From the NCBI GenBank assembly GCA_050053595.1, contig JASFTK010000016.1:1-20392 (forward strand): a DNA stretch of 20,392 bases. The letters run 5' to 3'. This document shows positions 7,088 through 14,101 of the stretch, in pieces. The stretch is from GCA-2726865 sp050053595. GTDB lineage: Archaea > Thermoproteota > Bathyarchaeia > TCS64. Position numbers and translations under genes: made by a program. Position 1 is the first letter of the stretch. Each line of letters begins with the position of its first letter. Under the pieces are notes generated by a model. It was not told the DNA's origin. It saw only the letters and a program-made list of their open reading frames with translations, and searched no databases.

Positions 7088-7657
7088 TCAGCCCCGGGGT
7101 TTGCAGATCGTCTCCAGTATCCTGGTCTCGAAGAAGGTGTGGGTGTTGCTGGGCCTCAGGACGATGGCGGTGTCGGCTCCTCTGCCGGTCCCCCCTATGG
7201 ATATGATCTCTTCTCCTGCCCGGATCATCCCTGCGTCCACCGCCATGCAGGCGCACTCGCAGCCCACTTTCACCCCCTGACTGAAGAGTCTGAGGACGTG
7301 TGCGATTATCTCGTCCACCTGGATGACCCCGAAGCGGCGGTTCACAGCCCGGCCCAGGGTCCCGAAGGCGTGGGCGGCCCTAACGATCTTCCCTCCCCCG
7401 GCTTCGATCTGCTGAGCGACCTCAGGGGGCAGCCTGTCCTGGTTTGGCTTCCTGAAGCCGATGACCCCTGCAACCACGACGAGGTTGTACCCTTCGAAGA
7501 CCTCCAGGGCCTTGAGGGCGGTGTAGCCGGTGTAGCTGGCCAGGACAATGTCCCGTATACTGAGTTCTTCGGCTCTCAACTTGGCGAGGCGGAGGGTCTC
7601 ATCCGTGTTCGTTTTCCCCTGCTGCTGGAAATATACGGTCTTGGTCTCAGATGACAT
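7088..7657 (-). CDS. Pyruvate kinase C-terminal (alpha/beta) domain-like protein
   Basis: A 189-residue soluble protein resembling the stand-alone archaeal proteins that consist only of a pyruvate kinase C-terminal domain fold. Recognisable parts are the N-terminal ETKTVYFQQQGKTNTDETL, the ASYTGYTALKALEVF helix, VVVAGVIGFRKP, and the closing IISIGGTGRGADTAIVL loop, which in pyruvate kinase binds an effector. The TIM-barrel catalytic domain is absent, so this is not a pyruvate kinase. Its role is unknown; it may bind a phosphorylated ligand. I chose ATG 7657 over an upstream GTG at 7681 because a TATA-like box at 7691-7699 would start transcription near 7668, downstream of that GTG. It lies after the radical SAM gene on the same strand but has its own promoter. 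Confidence 0.82.
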   Translation of the reverse strand: MSSETKTVYFQQQGKTNTDETLRLAKLRAEELSIRDIVLASYTGYTALKALEVFEGYNLVVVAGVIGFRKPNQDRLPPEVAQQIEAGGGKIVRAAHAFGTLGRAVNRRFGVIQVDEIIAHVLRLFSQGVKVGCECACMAVDAGMIRAGEEIISIGGTGRGADTAIVLRPSNTHTFFETRILETICKPRG

Positions 7658-7690
7658 ATGTCTCAACCCTACATGGACCACTCCAAGGCT

Positions 7691-7699
7691 GTATAAAAC
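7691..7699 (-). promoter_or_regulatory. TATA box for the pyruvate-kinase-C-like gene
   Basis: On the minus strand the sequence reads AGTTTTATAC. It sits directly beyond the stop of the radical SAM gene and about 38 bases before ATG 7657, which leaves a leader of roughly 11 bases. Sequence match to the archaeal TATA consensus is good. Confidence 0.5.
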
Positions 7700-8851
7700 T
7701 TAACGGCCCTCCGTCATGGCGGCGAACTCCTCCATGTCTCTGACGCCCAGGATGTGGAGGTTCCCTACGTTGACCCGGTCCAAGTGCATGCGCGCGGCTC
7801 TCCAACAATCCACAGCCTGTTCGAGGCTGGTGTAAGGTAGATCCCTCATCCGGTGGTCGGGATGGAAGCAGAGGAGGCTGTAGGGGATGGAGGGATCAAC
7901 ATCGGCTATGAACCTGGCGATGCCCTCAACCTCTTCAGCATCGATATAGCCAGGGACCAGGAGGGTGGTCGCGGTCAGCACAGGGAGATCCCGCCTCTCT
8001 GGGATGAACTCCTCAGCTATCGCCTCGAAGTTGCGATAAGCCCTCTCGTTGGAGACCCCGCTCAGGGCGAGGCTCAGCTCAGGGGAGCGGGCCTTGAGGT
8101 CGAATTTAATATTCCCCCCAGTCCTGAGAGCTAGCCCCGCAGCCTGCCTCACCAAGGAAGGGTCACCGCAGCCGTTCCACTCAAAGCATATTCTCAGGGG
8201 CCCTTCACGGTTCACCTCCAGTGCCCTCTCTGAGGCTTCGACAATGAAGGGGAGCTGAGGCTCAGGGGAGCCCCCAAAGTGGCAGATGCACGAGATCCGG
8301 GGGTTTGCCTTGACCCTCCGGGCGAGGAATCCGGCGTTTTGAGGGGTGATACCCTGGAACTCCTTGTGGCTATGGTTCTGGCAGAAGAGGCAGTCGAAGT
8401 TACAGCCGTAATGGAAGACAGAGAGGTTGACGTAGCCTCTCTCGGGACCGTCCCTCCATGCGTACTCGGGGTAGCCAGCGCCAGTCCCGCCGGGGCAGAA
8501 CCAGGCGGCGCAGCAGTTGGTGGTATGGGGGTCGAGGTAGGTATAGGCGAGCCCAGCCTCAGGGCCCGTCAGGGACTGGAGGCCCCCCTCGTTCCATCTG
8601 AGGCCGCAGAAGCCGGTCTCCCCTTCCCCCATCGTGCAGCCGTTGGAGCAGAGGCCGCAGGGGATGCCCCCCTCGGCCCTGGGAGGGAGGGCAGGGAGCC
8701 TGTGGGGGTCTCGGGCTTCCCGGTGGGCCGCCTCTGCGTGGGGCGCGGCCTCGTCCCATCTGTCCCTGATGCAGTCGAGGCAGACGCCTAGGATCCCTGA
8801 GATGGGTTTTTCGGTTCCCCCGCAGACCCTGCATACCCTTGTTGCTGTCAA
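7700..8851 (-). CDS. Radical SAM enzyme with N-terminal zinc-ribbon-like motif (PflA/AmrS-like)
   Basis: A 383-residue protein counted from TTG 8851. The radical SAM cluster motif is C150-x3-C154-x2-C157 (GCNFDCLFC). Before it come two Cys-rich parts: C7-x2-C10 with C24-x2-C27, resembling a zinc ribbon, and C65-x2-C68-x3-C72-x9-C82, of the kind seen in AmrS-type and other PflA-like proteins. Later parts fit a partial TIM barrel (HFGGSPEPQLPF, FEWNGCGDP, IKFDLKA). The protein should make a 5'-deoxyadenosyl radical from SAM; its target is unknown. The frame stays open to ATG 8944, but that start overlaps the divergent gene by 27 bases and runs across a TATA-like box at 8881-8889, so TTG 8851, just before the first Cys pair, is preferred. 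No GTG or ATG lies between, and the start is uncertain. Confidence 0.82.
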   Translation of the reverse strand: MTATRVCRVCGGTEKPISGILGVCLDCIRDRWDEAAPHAEAAHREARDPHRLPALPPRAEGGIPCGLCSNGCTMGEGETGFCGLRWNEGGLQSLTGPEAGLAYTYLDPHTTNCCAAWFCPGGTGAGYPEYAWRDGPERGYVNLSVFHYGCNFDCLFCQNHSHKEFQGITPQNAGFLARRVKANPRISCICHFGGSPEPQLPFIVEASERALEVNREGPLRICFEWNGCGDPSLVRQAAGLALRTGGNIKFDLKARSPELSLALSGVSNERAYRNFEAIAEEFIPERRDLPVLTATTLLVPGYIDAEEVEGIARFIADVDPSIPYSLLCFHPDHRMRDLPYTSLEQAVDCWRAARMHLDRVNVGNLHILGVRDMEEFAAMTEGR

Positions 8852-8880
8852 GGTCCTCGCGCGAACCTTGGGTCCCGTGG

Positions 8881-8890
8881 TTTTTATAGA
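8881..8890. promoter_or_regulatory. TATA-like box between divergent radical SAM and Ntn hydrolase genes
   Basis: TTTTTATAGA on the plus strand, TCTATAAAAA on the minus strand. In the minus direction the predicted start of transcription (near 8858) falls just before TTG 8851. In the plus direction it would fall near 8907-8912, which would cut into the good ribosome-binding site GAGGTGA at 8904-8910. The box therefore fits the minus gene best, though it may serve both. Confidence 0.45.
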
Positions 8891-8917
8891 TCTTCGGATA
8901 ACCGAGGTGAGAATGCG

Positions 8918-9856
8918 ATGAAGCCCTTTATCATCGGTACCCATAACTCCCGTGAGATGCTCCGCCTCGGCGTCGAGGTCCTCAGAGAGGGGGGCTCAGC
9001 TATAGACGCTGTTGAAGGGGCCACCCGGGCGGTTGAGGCGAACCCCGACGACACCAGTGTAGGCCTGGGTGGGATCCCCAATATGCTGGGTGTGCCCCAG
9101 ATGGACGCCTCGATCATGGACGGCAAGACACTGAGGTCGGGCGCGGTGGCCGCGGTTGAGGGGTTCCTGCATCCCATCTCCATCGCCAGGAGGGTTATGG
9201 AGGTCTCCCCCCACGTCTTCCTGGTCGGTCGGGGGGCTGAGATGTTCGCTGAAGTTGAAGGGTTTGAGAGGGGGGAACTCCTCACCGAGAGGAGCAGGGC
9301 GGCCTATGAGGCCTTTGTCAAAGACACCTTCGACGATCTCGACGAGGAGACCCAGAGGAGGACCAACTGGGCGCGGAGGTACACCCGTTTCAAGCTCCAC
9401 GACTGGTATGAGAAGCTCACTGAGGAGCAACATGGCACCGTGAACATCATGGCTATGGACGCCGAAGGCAACGTCTGCAGCGCCGTCTCCACCAGCGGCA
9501 CCGCCTACAAGATGCCCGGCAGGGTCGGGGACAGCCCCATCATCGGCGCGGGGAACTACTGCGACAACAGGTTTGGAGCCGCCGCCTGCACGGGGCGCGG
9601 GGAGCTGGCTATCCGACGGTCCACCGCGAGGACCATTATAAGCTATATCGAGAACGGGAGGGGCCTTGAGGAGGCCTGTATCCAGGCTATGAGGGACATC
9701 TACGCCCTCAACGAACCCGGGTCGATGAACTGCCTCGCCTTCGACGCTGAGGGGAACACCTTCTCAGCCTCCATCAGCCGGGAGTCCATTCACTGGTACA
9801 TGGATATCGACTCCGAGGTCCCCGAAGAACGTAAAGGGATCTGGGTCAAAGGTTAA
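8918..9856 (+). CDS. Isoaspartyl peptidase / (glycosyl)asparaginase family Ntn hydrolase
   Basis: A 312-residue precursor of the N-terminal nucleophile hydrolase family that includes plant-type asparaginase, isoaspartyl dipeptidase and glycosylasparaginase. The self-cleavage site is H172-G173|T174-V175, and T174 becomes the catalytic residue. The alpha chain carries GGSAIDAVEGA and LRSGAVAAVEGF. The beta chain carries STSGTAYKMPGRVGDSPIIG and AGNYCDN with a following conserved CTGRGE-like loop. The long alpha-chain linker (about 118-171) is charged and probably disordered before cleavage. Spacing of motifs, especially DDTSVGLGGIPN, is closest to the glycosylasparaginase branch. Expected role is hydrolysis of beta-aspartyl amide bonds in asparagine, isoaspartyl peptides or N-glycosyl-asparagine from protein turnover. 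GAGGTGA at 8904-8910 sets the start. The following gene begins 13 bases on and is likely co-transcribed. Confidence 0.9.
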   Translation: MKPFIIGTHNSREMLRLGVEVLREGGSAIDAVEGATRAVEANPDDTSVGLGGIPNMLGVPQMDASIMDGKTLRSGAVAAVEGFLHPISIARRVMEVSPHVFLVGRGAEMFAEVEGFERGELLTERSRAAYEAFVKDTFDDLDEETQRRTNWARRYTRFKLHDWYEKLTEEQHGTVNIMAMDAEGNVCSAVSTSGTAYKMPGRVGDSPIIGAGNYCDNRFGAAACTGRGELAIRRSTARTIISYIENGRGLEEACIQAMRDIYALNEPGSMNCLAFDAEGNTFSASISRESIHWYMDIDSEVPEERKGIWVKG

Positions 9857-9869
9857 TGGAGGGAGCTGG

Positions 9870-10298
9870 ATGGATAAGGAACCTTACGACCCGGACCTCA
9901 TCACCCCAGATGTCTACGGCGACCGCCGCCCAGTCAAGGGGGAGATCGTCGCCCTCCTCCACATCACCTTCAAGGAGAGGGGACTGGAGCTGATCACAGC
10001 TAGGAGCAGAGGCCTCAGGAAAGGGGAGATCCACGAGCTCATGGTCACCGACGAGGAGGGCGTCGCCCCAGGGGGAGGCGCCGACAGGGTCTCCGCCTTA
10101 GCATTCTTCGAGGTCCTGGAGGGGGGTCTAGCCGTGGTGGGGGACGAGGTCTCCATCGCCGGGAGGACACTGGGCCGGCTGGCAGGCTATGACCTGACCC
10201 ACATGCCCAACCATATGAACGTCGTGGTGAAAGCCGGGAGCCTTGAGACAGAGGCCATCGCCGTGGGAGAACTGATCGAGTTCACGAAGACCAACTAA
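9870..10298 (+). CDS. Small conserved protein of unknown function (DUF6917-like)
   Basis: A 142-residue soluble protein with no signal peptide, membrane segment or cysteine. It starts with DPDLITPDVYGDRRPVKGEIVA and contains RGLRKGEIHELMVTDEE, a glycine-rich turn APGGGADR, VVGDEVSIAGRTLGRLAGYD and then THMPNHMNVVV, a His-containing stretch that looks conserved and could be a metal or active site. The pattern recalls the DUF6917 family, but I am recalling this rather than testing it. Predicted fold is mostly beta. A strong GGAGGGAG site at 9858-9865 and the 13-base gap after the Ntn hydrolase show translational coupling in one operon, which points to a shared substrate or a regulatory role. 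Confidence 0.72.
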   Translation: MDKEPYDPDLITPDVYGDRRPVKGEIVALLHITFKERGLELITARSRGLRKGEIHELMVTDEEGVAPGGGADRVSALAFFEVLEGGLAVVGDEVSIAGRTLGRLAGYDLTHMPNHMNVVVKAGSLETEAIAVGELIEFTKTN

Positions 10299-10317
10299 GG
10301 ATATCCCAGAGCCCTTG

Positions 10318-10331
10318 CCGCCGGCGGTTTT
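10318..10331 (+). terminator. Possible terminator after the Ntn hydrolase operon
   Basis: The 10-base perfect palindrome CCGCCGGCGG (10318-10327) is followed by TTTT (10328-10331), 20 bases after the operon stop. The stem is too short to leave a proper loop, so this is tentative. The rest of the 148-base convergent gap contains another weak pair, ACCAC (10370-10374) with GTGGT (10388-10392), and nothing else I can name. Confidence 0.3.
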
Positions 10332-10446
10332 CAGCCATCAAACGGTGTCGTGTAAGCCTAGGCAAGGTCACCACCTGCGTCCTTGTCGTGGTAGCCCCCG
10401 ATATTCAAACCTCTAGGCCGTTCTACGGGTCTATCCGGTTGTCCCT

Positions 10447-11616
10447 TCAGGGTTCATTCTCCATGGGTATCCTGAGGAGTAGGGTGGATACAGCGACGGC
10501 TCCCAGTAGGAGGGATAGGACGATCCAGCCTGTGTGGTAGCTGGCGGTGGTGTCCCGGACCCAGCCCATAAGGAAGGGGAGGAGGAAAGCCCCGAAGCTG
10601 GCGAAGGTGTTCAGCATACCCGAGACCTTGCCCGCCCGGTCAACGCCGAAGAGACGGGGGATCACTGCGAAGCTGGGGCTCCTAGTAAAGTTGATGAACC
10701 ACCCCAAGCTCAACACCGCCAGCCAGACCTGGGGGCCCGGCCCGAAGGTGGTGAAGGCGAAGGCGTTGATCGCCAGGAACCCGAAGGAGACCAGGAGCAT
10801 CCTTCTCTCCCCAAACCGGTCCGAGGCGACCCCCCCGGCGGGGTTCGAGACCATCCCCGCGATATTGAAGATGGAGAAAGCGAGACCCGAGGCCACCAGG
10901 CTGAGGCCATACTCCTCCTGTAGGAGGAGTGGCAACCATGCGATGAAGACATAGTTGGCGCCGAGTCGGATCATCTGGATAACGGCCAAGACCCAGAAAT
11001 TCCCACGGGTCACAACGTCCCCTAAGTCCTCCCACAGCCCCGAGGAACCGGAACCTCCTGGGTTCTCCCTGAGAGCCATCCATATAGCGGCGGATGAGGC
11101 GATCCCGAGGAGCCCGTATCCCCTCAGGATACCCTTCCAACCCAATGCAGAGGCGGCGGAAGGCGTGAACCAGGAGGAGGTAACCAGACCTAGGCTGCCC
11201 CCTACGCTCAGGAGCCCGAGAGCCGTCCCCCTGGCTTCAGCGGGGAACCAACCCGAGACCAGGCGGACTCCAGGGATGAAGACCCCTGCCCCCAGTAGGC
11301 CGGAGAGGAACCGGGCTGCGGCTGCATGCCAGAAACCGCCTGCGAAACCGAATAGGACTGTGGAGATTGAGATGCCGAGGATGCTGAGGGACATCGCCCT
11401 CCTGCTACCGTACCGGTCTGCGATGAGACCCCAGGGGACCTGGCCCATGGTGTAGCCGATGAAATACGCTGACATCAGGGCGCCGCTCATGGTGTAGCTG
11501 AGACCCAGATCCGTCTTGATCAGGGCCATCACCGTGGAGTAGGAGGAGTTAAGGATGTTGAGGGAGAAGAAAGCGGCGAATCCCCCGGCGAGGATCCTCA
11601 CATTCCGCTTCAACAC
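10447..11616 (-). CDS. Major facilitator superfamily transporter
   Basis: A 389-residue polytopic protein of 12 expected helices. The loop 2-3 motif GLIADRYGSRR and its counterpart in the second half, GGVASDRFGERR, are both present. The N-terminal helix AGGFAAFFSLNILNSSYSTV and the helix-five-type segment ALGLLSVGGSLGLVTSSW also fit. The overall pattern is that of small-solute MFS carriers in the anion/cation symporter or CynX-like range. The substrate is not readable. Start is GTG 11616, with TTG 11613 next to it. A G-rich run (GGGGGGT) lies immediately before, so the second codon may be favoured by spacing. The gene is divergent from the flavoprotein gene, with 94 bases between starts. Confidence 0.9.
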   Translation of the reverse strand: MLKRNVRILAGGFAAFFSLNILNSSYSTVMALIKTDLGLSYTMSGALMSAYFIGYTMGQVPWGLIADRYGSRRAMSLSILGISISTVLFGFAGGFWHAAAARFLSGLLGAGVFIPGVRLVSGWFPAEARGTALGLLSVGGSLGLVTSSWFTPSAASALGWKGILRGYGLLGIASSAAIWMALRENPGGSGSSGLWEDLGDVVTRGNFWVLAVIQMIRLGANYVFIAWLPLLLQEEYGLSLVASGLAFSIFNIAGMVSNPAGGVASDRFGERRMLLVSFGFLAINAFAFTTFGPGPQVWLAVLSLGWFINFTRSPSFAVIPRLFGVDRAGKVSGMLNTFASFGAFLLPFLMGWVRDTTASYHTGWIVLSLLLGAVAVSTLLLRIPMENEP

Positions 11617-11710
11617 ACCCCCCGTCTCAATCCCTCCCCAGTGGGACCTCGTACAGAAGAGAGCCTAGATAAGGTTTATTGCGGAGATACTCGCCCTAAA
11701 ACGCTGATAG

Positions 11711-12277
11711 ATGATGAGATGTTTAGCCTTACACTCTAGCCCCAACAAGGACGGTCTCACCGTGAGTACAGCCCAAGCGGTCCTGGATGGATTCGCCTCG
11801 GAGGGAGGGGAAGTGGAGCTCCTCCACCTCAACCATATGGACATCAAACCCTGCAAAGCATGCGAGCGGGGGTGGGGGAGTTGCCGCGACGGGGACTGCA
11901 TACAGGACGACGATCTGGACCTGATAAGGGACAAGATACAAGAGGCAGACACCTTCGTCTTCGCTACCCCCGTCTACTGGCATGACCTCAGTGAGTCGGC
12001 GAAGAGATTCCTAGACCGCCTGCGGAGGACGGAGACCTTCAGCGGTCGAGAGACCTGTCTGGGGACCAGGGCTATAGGCATCGCCGCTGCCGGGGGGAGC
12101 GGGAACGGAGCAGCCAGGGCTCTCTACAACCTTGAGGACTACCTGAAGAGGGTGGGCTTCGAGATAGTGGATCTAGTCACCATCACCAAGTTCTCCAAGG
12201 ATCACAAGCTCCCCATGCTGGAGCACGCGGGTAAACGCCTCGCCAAAGGAGCCCCAGGGGTTGCTCCTAGGCGTTGA
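11711..12277 (+). CDS. NADPH-dependent FMN reductase-like flavoprotein with four-Cys motif
   Basis: A 188-residue flavodoxin-fold protein. The phosphate-binding loop of FMN is HSSPNKDGLT (8-17), followed by helix STAQAVLDGF, then strand EVELLHL. The segment FATPVYWHDLSESAKRFLDRL is the typical flavin-facing loop and dimer helix of this family. In the loop after strand two lies C48-x2-C51-x6-C58-x4-C63. This resembles the Cys-rich loop of iron-sulfur flavoproteins (CX2CX2CX4-7C) but with wider spacing, so a 4Fe-4S cluster is possible but not certain. Likely role: two-electron reduction of quinones, peroxide or another acceptor in the cytosol. ATG ATG at 11711 offers two starts. The stop is followed closely by a T-run terminator. 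Confidence 0.85.
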   Translation: MMRCLALHSSPNKDGLTVSTAQAVLDGFASEGGEVELLHLNHMDIKPCKACERGWGSCRDGDCIQDDDLDLIRDKIQEADTFVFATPVYWHDLSESAKRFLDRLRRTETFSGRETCLGTRAIGIAAAGGSGNGAARALYNLEDYLKRVGFEIVDLVTITKFSKDHKLPMLEHAGKRLAKGAPGVAPRR

Positions 12278-12293
12278 GGGCGCCCACTTTTTA
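12278..12293 (+). terminator. T-rich terminator of the flavoprotein gene
   Basis: GGGCGCCC (12278-12285) directly follows the TGA, then ACTTTTTA (12286-12293). A short GC palindrome plus T5 is a plausible archaeal termination signal. It sits in a 17-base gap between convergent stops. Confidence 0.4.
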
Positions 12294-12294
12294 T

Positions 12295-12720
12295 CTAGTT
12301 ATTTATGGTTGAGAGACCGGCTTGGGTCCAGGCCGTTATACCTCCGTCCATGTGGTAGATCATCAGGTATCCTTTCTCTTTCATGATCTCAACTGCGGTT
12401 GTGCTCCTGTTCCCCGTCCTGCAATAGACTAGATACTCATCATTGGGACTGATCTCGGATAGACGTTGATCCAGCTCTCCCACGGGTATGTTTATCGCGC
12501 CCTCAATGTGACCATCTTGGAACTCAGACCCCGTCCTAACGTCCAAGATCACCAGCCCCGGCTTCTCCTCGATGAGAGTCATAGCCTCCTCGACGCTGAC
12601 ATCCCCATACCCTACCTCATCACCCGTCCCAATACCCTTCAAGTAAAGATAGGAAGCGGAAGCAGCTAGGACGAAGAATAAAGCGAGCAGGGTGATACGT
12701 GTACCCCTGTCTGACAACAT
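12295..12720 (-). CDS. Membrane-anchored rhodanese-like sulfurtransferase
   Basis: A 141-residue protein. Residues 9-28 form a hydrophobic signal-anchor (TLLALFFVLAASASYLYL) after an R-rich start, so the domain probably faces outward. Residues 40-141 are a single rhodanese domain: LVILDVRTGSEFQDGHIEGAINIP, then active-site Cys100 in CRTGNR with a full loop, and a GGITAWTQAGL close. The domain transfers a sulfane sulfur via a Cys persulfide or binds oxyanions; the natural donor is unknown. The start ATG 12720 has no Shine-Dalgarno but a TATA-like box at 12744-12752, about 28 bases upstream, which implies a leaderless message. It lies 48 bases after the FAD oxidoreductase on the same strand. 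Confidence 0.87.
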   Translation of the reverse strand: MLSDRGTRITLLALFFVLAASASYLYLKGIGTGDEVGYGDVSVEEAMTLIEEKPGLVILDVRTGSEFQDGHIEGAINIPVGELDQRLSEISPNDEYLVYCRTGNRSTTAVEIMKEKGYLMIYHMDGGITAWTQAGLSTINN

Positions 12721-12743
12721 CCAGACTGCAGGGGGAACGGCAG

Positions 12744-12752
12744 GTTATATAC
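12744..12752 (-). promoter_or_regulatory. TATA box of the rhodanese gene
   Basis: The minus strand reads GTATATAAC, centred about 28 bases before ATG 12720. This is the spacing expected when the start codon coincides with the transcription start. Confidence 0.55.
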
Positions 12753-12768
12753 CAGATGCTCCTCAGTT

Positions 12769-14046
12769 TCAGACCTTGAATGACTCCTTCTCGACCCTGC
12801 GGTCCTCGACCCCCAGGTCGCCTGCCCTGATCCGACGCCCACCGTATAGTTCGACTTCATCCTCCCCGGCGTAGACCGCGGCCACCGTCCGGCCAAGAGC
12901 GTCACATTTAGTTATCCCGTACCCCGTCGCTGAGCCGACGTAGATCATCCCCGGGATAGGGGCGACGACGGGGGTCTTGTCGTACCTATTTACAGCCCTC
13001 TGCCCGGCCCAGGCGTTCACGGGCCTGAGGTCTTTGAAGCAGGGGAGGTACCTGACCAGGGCGTGGTAGAGGTCGTCGGTGTATAGCCTCCTCTCAGGCT
13101 GGGGGTCGTCCTCAAGGCCGTAGCCCCGGCCCAGATCTTCGGCGCAGCCGAGCCAGATGCTCCCCTCCGCTGGCTCCACCTTGAAGTAGGCGCTTATCTC
13201 AGGGATCTGGGTGAAAGGCAGCAGACCGTGCCCGCTGAAGCCCCGGGTGTCCCTGAACCTGTTGAGACGGGGGTCCTTGAAGACGTATATCACCCTCTTC
13301 TTAGGCCTCATCAGGGGGTCAAATCCCAAGGTGGCCAGCAGCCTCTCAGACCAGACCCCCGCCGCCAACACAGTGGTCCCTGCCCGGATCTCCCCCTTGT
13401 CAGTATCAGCCCCTGAGACCCTGAGGTCCTGCCAGATGAAAGGCTCCCCAGGCAGCCCAAGCCCCCTCTCCGGCTCAACCGTCAACCGCGAGACCTCGGT
13501 GTTGTATTCCACCTCCCCCCCGAGCCTGAGGAACTCGGCTTCCAGGGCCTTGGCAAGGCGGTCGGTGTCAATGCTGCCGCATTTGACCCCCAGAATCCCG
13601 GCTTCCACAGGTTCAAGGCCCATCAACTCTCTCTCCTCCTCCCCGAAGTCAGTCACCAGATCCGGGATCATCTGCCCCAACTCCTCCCCGCTGTAGGTCT
13701 CCACCTCAACCCCCAGACTGCGGGCAGCCCTCAGGGGCTCTCTCAGCTTCGCGTACCGCTCCCTGTCGAGGAGGTATAGGTAGCCGTATTGGGTCATTTT
13801 AAGGGGGTGACCCCTGTCCTCCTGGAGATGGTGGAACCAGTCTGCAGTGCTGTCCCCGAGGAAGTAGTTGAGCTCAGTGGTGAACAGGGTGAGGTATATC
13901 CCGGCGCTCTTCGCAGTGTTCCCCTGCCCTGGCCCACCCAACCTGTCCACCACCAGCACCCCCTTCCCCGGGTTGAGCCGTTTGAGATGGAGGGCCGAAC
14001 TGAGCCCTAGGACCCCAGCCCCGATCACCAAGATGTCACAATGCAT
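12769..14046 (-). CDS. FAD-dependent oxidoreductase, DAO (D-amino-acid oxidase/sarcosine oxidase-like) family
   Basis: A 425-residue protein. The dinucleotide-binding motif is G9-x-G11-x2-G14 in VIGAGVLGLSSA, with D34 closing the second strand (VLVVDR). The GNTAKSAGIY stretch follows and is the FAD pyrophosphate contact of this family. The middle has the substrate domain (YLYLLDRERY, GSIDTDRLAKALEAEFLRLGGEV), and the second FAD segment is TVLAAGVWSERLL. Near the C-terminus MIYVGSATGYGITKCDALGRTVA fits the last FAD loop. It oxidises an amine or hydroxy substrate using bound FAD; substrate choice (N-methyl amino acid, D-amino acid, 2-hydroxyacid) is not settled. The Cys in TKCDALG sits where covalently bound flavin occurs in some relatives, a point I cannot verify. 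ATG 14046 is leaderless-like. Confidence 0.85.
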   Translation of the reverse strand: MHCDILVIGAGVLGLSSALHLKRLNPGKGVLVVDRLGGPGQGNTAKSAGIYLTLFTTELNYFLGDSTADWFHHLQEDRGHPLKMTQYGYLYLLDRERYAKLREPLRAARSLGVEVETYSGEELGQMIPDLVTDFGEEERELMGLEPVEAGILGVKCGSIDTDRLAKALEAEFLRLGGEVEYNTEVSRLTVEPERGLGLPGEPFIWQDLRVSGADTDKGEIRAGTTVLAAGVWSERLLATLGFDPLMRPKKRVIYVFKDPRLNRFRDTRGFSGHGLLPFTQIPEISAYFKVEPAEGSIWLGCAEDLGRGYGLEDDPQPERRLYTDDLYHALVRYLPCFKDLRPVNAWAGQRAVNRYDKTPVVAPIPGMIYVGSATGYGITKCDALGRTVAAVYAGEDEVELYGGRRIRAGDLGVEDRRVEKESFKV

Positions 14047-14069
14047 ATCTCAGAGATCAAAACTATCCA

Positions 14070-14081
14070 ACTATAATATTT
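14070..14081 (-). promoter_or_regulatory. TATA box of the FAD oxidoreductase gene
   Basis: Minus strand AAATATTATAG, centred near 14076, about 27-30 bases before ATG 14046. It indicates that this gene can be transcribed independently of the phosphoesterase gene 55 bases upstream. Confidence 0.5.
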
Positions 14082-14101
14082 CCCATCGGGGACAGTCCCC
14101 C

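Noticed and set aside
7088..7657. Truncated pyruvate kinase
   Set aside because: The protein is full-length for the stand-alone PK-C family, with an intact start, promoter and C-terminal loop, so it is not a broken kinase gene.
7658..7681. GTG start for the PK-C-like protein
   Set aside because: It would lie upstream of the transcription start predicted from the TATA box at 7691-7699, and family members begin at the MSSETK methionine.
8279..8791. Open frame of 170 codons on the plus strand opposite the radical SAM gene
   Set aside because: It is a shadow of a GC-rich coding strand: composition is Gly/Ala/Val-rich, with no domain and no ribosome-binding site, while the minus strand holds clear Cys motifs.
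10534..11455. Open frames on the plus strand opposite the MFS gene
   Set aside because: Their proteins are Pro/Arg/Glu-rich without any fold pattern, and the minus-strand frame has all MFS helices and motifs.
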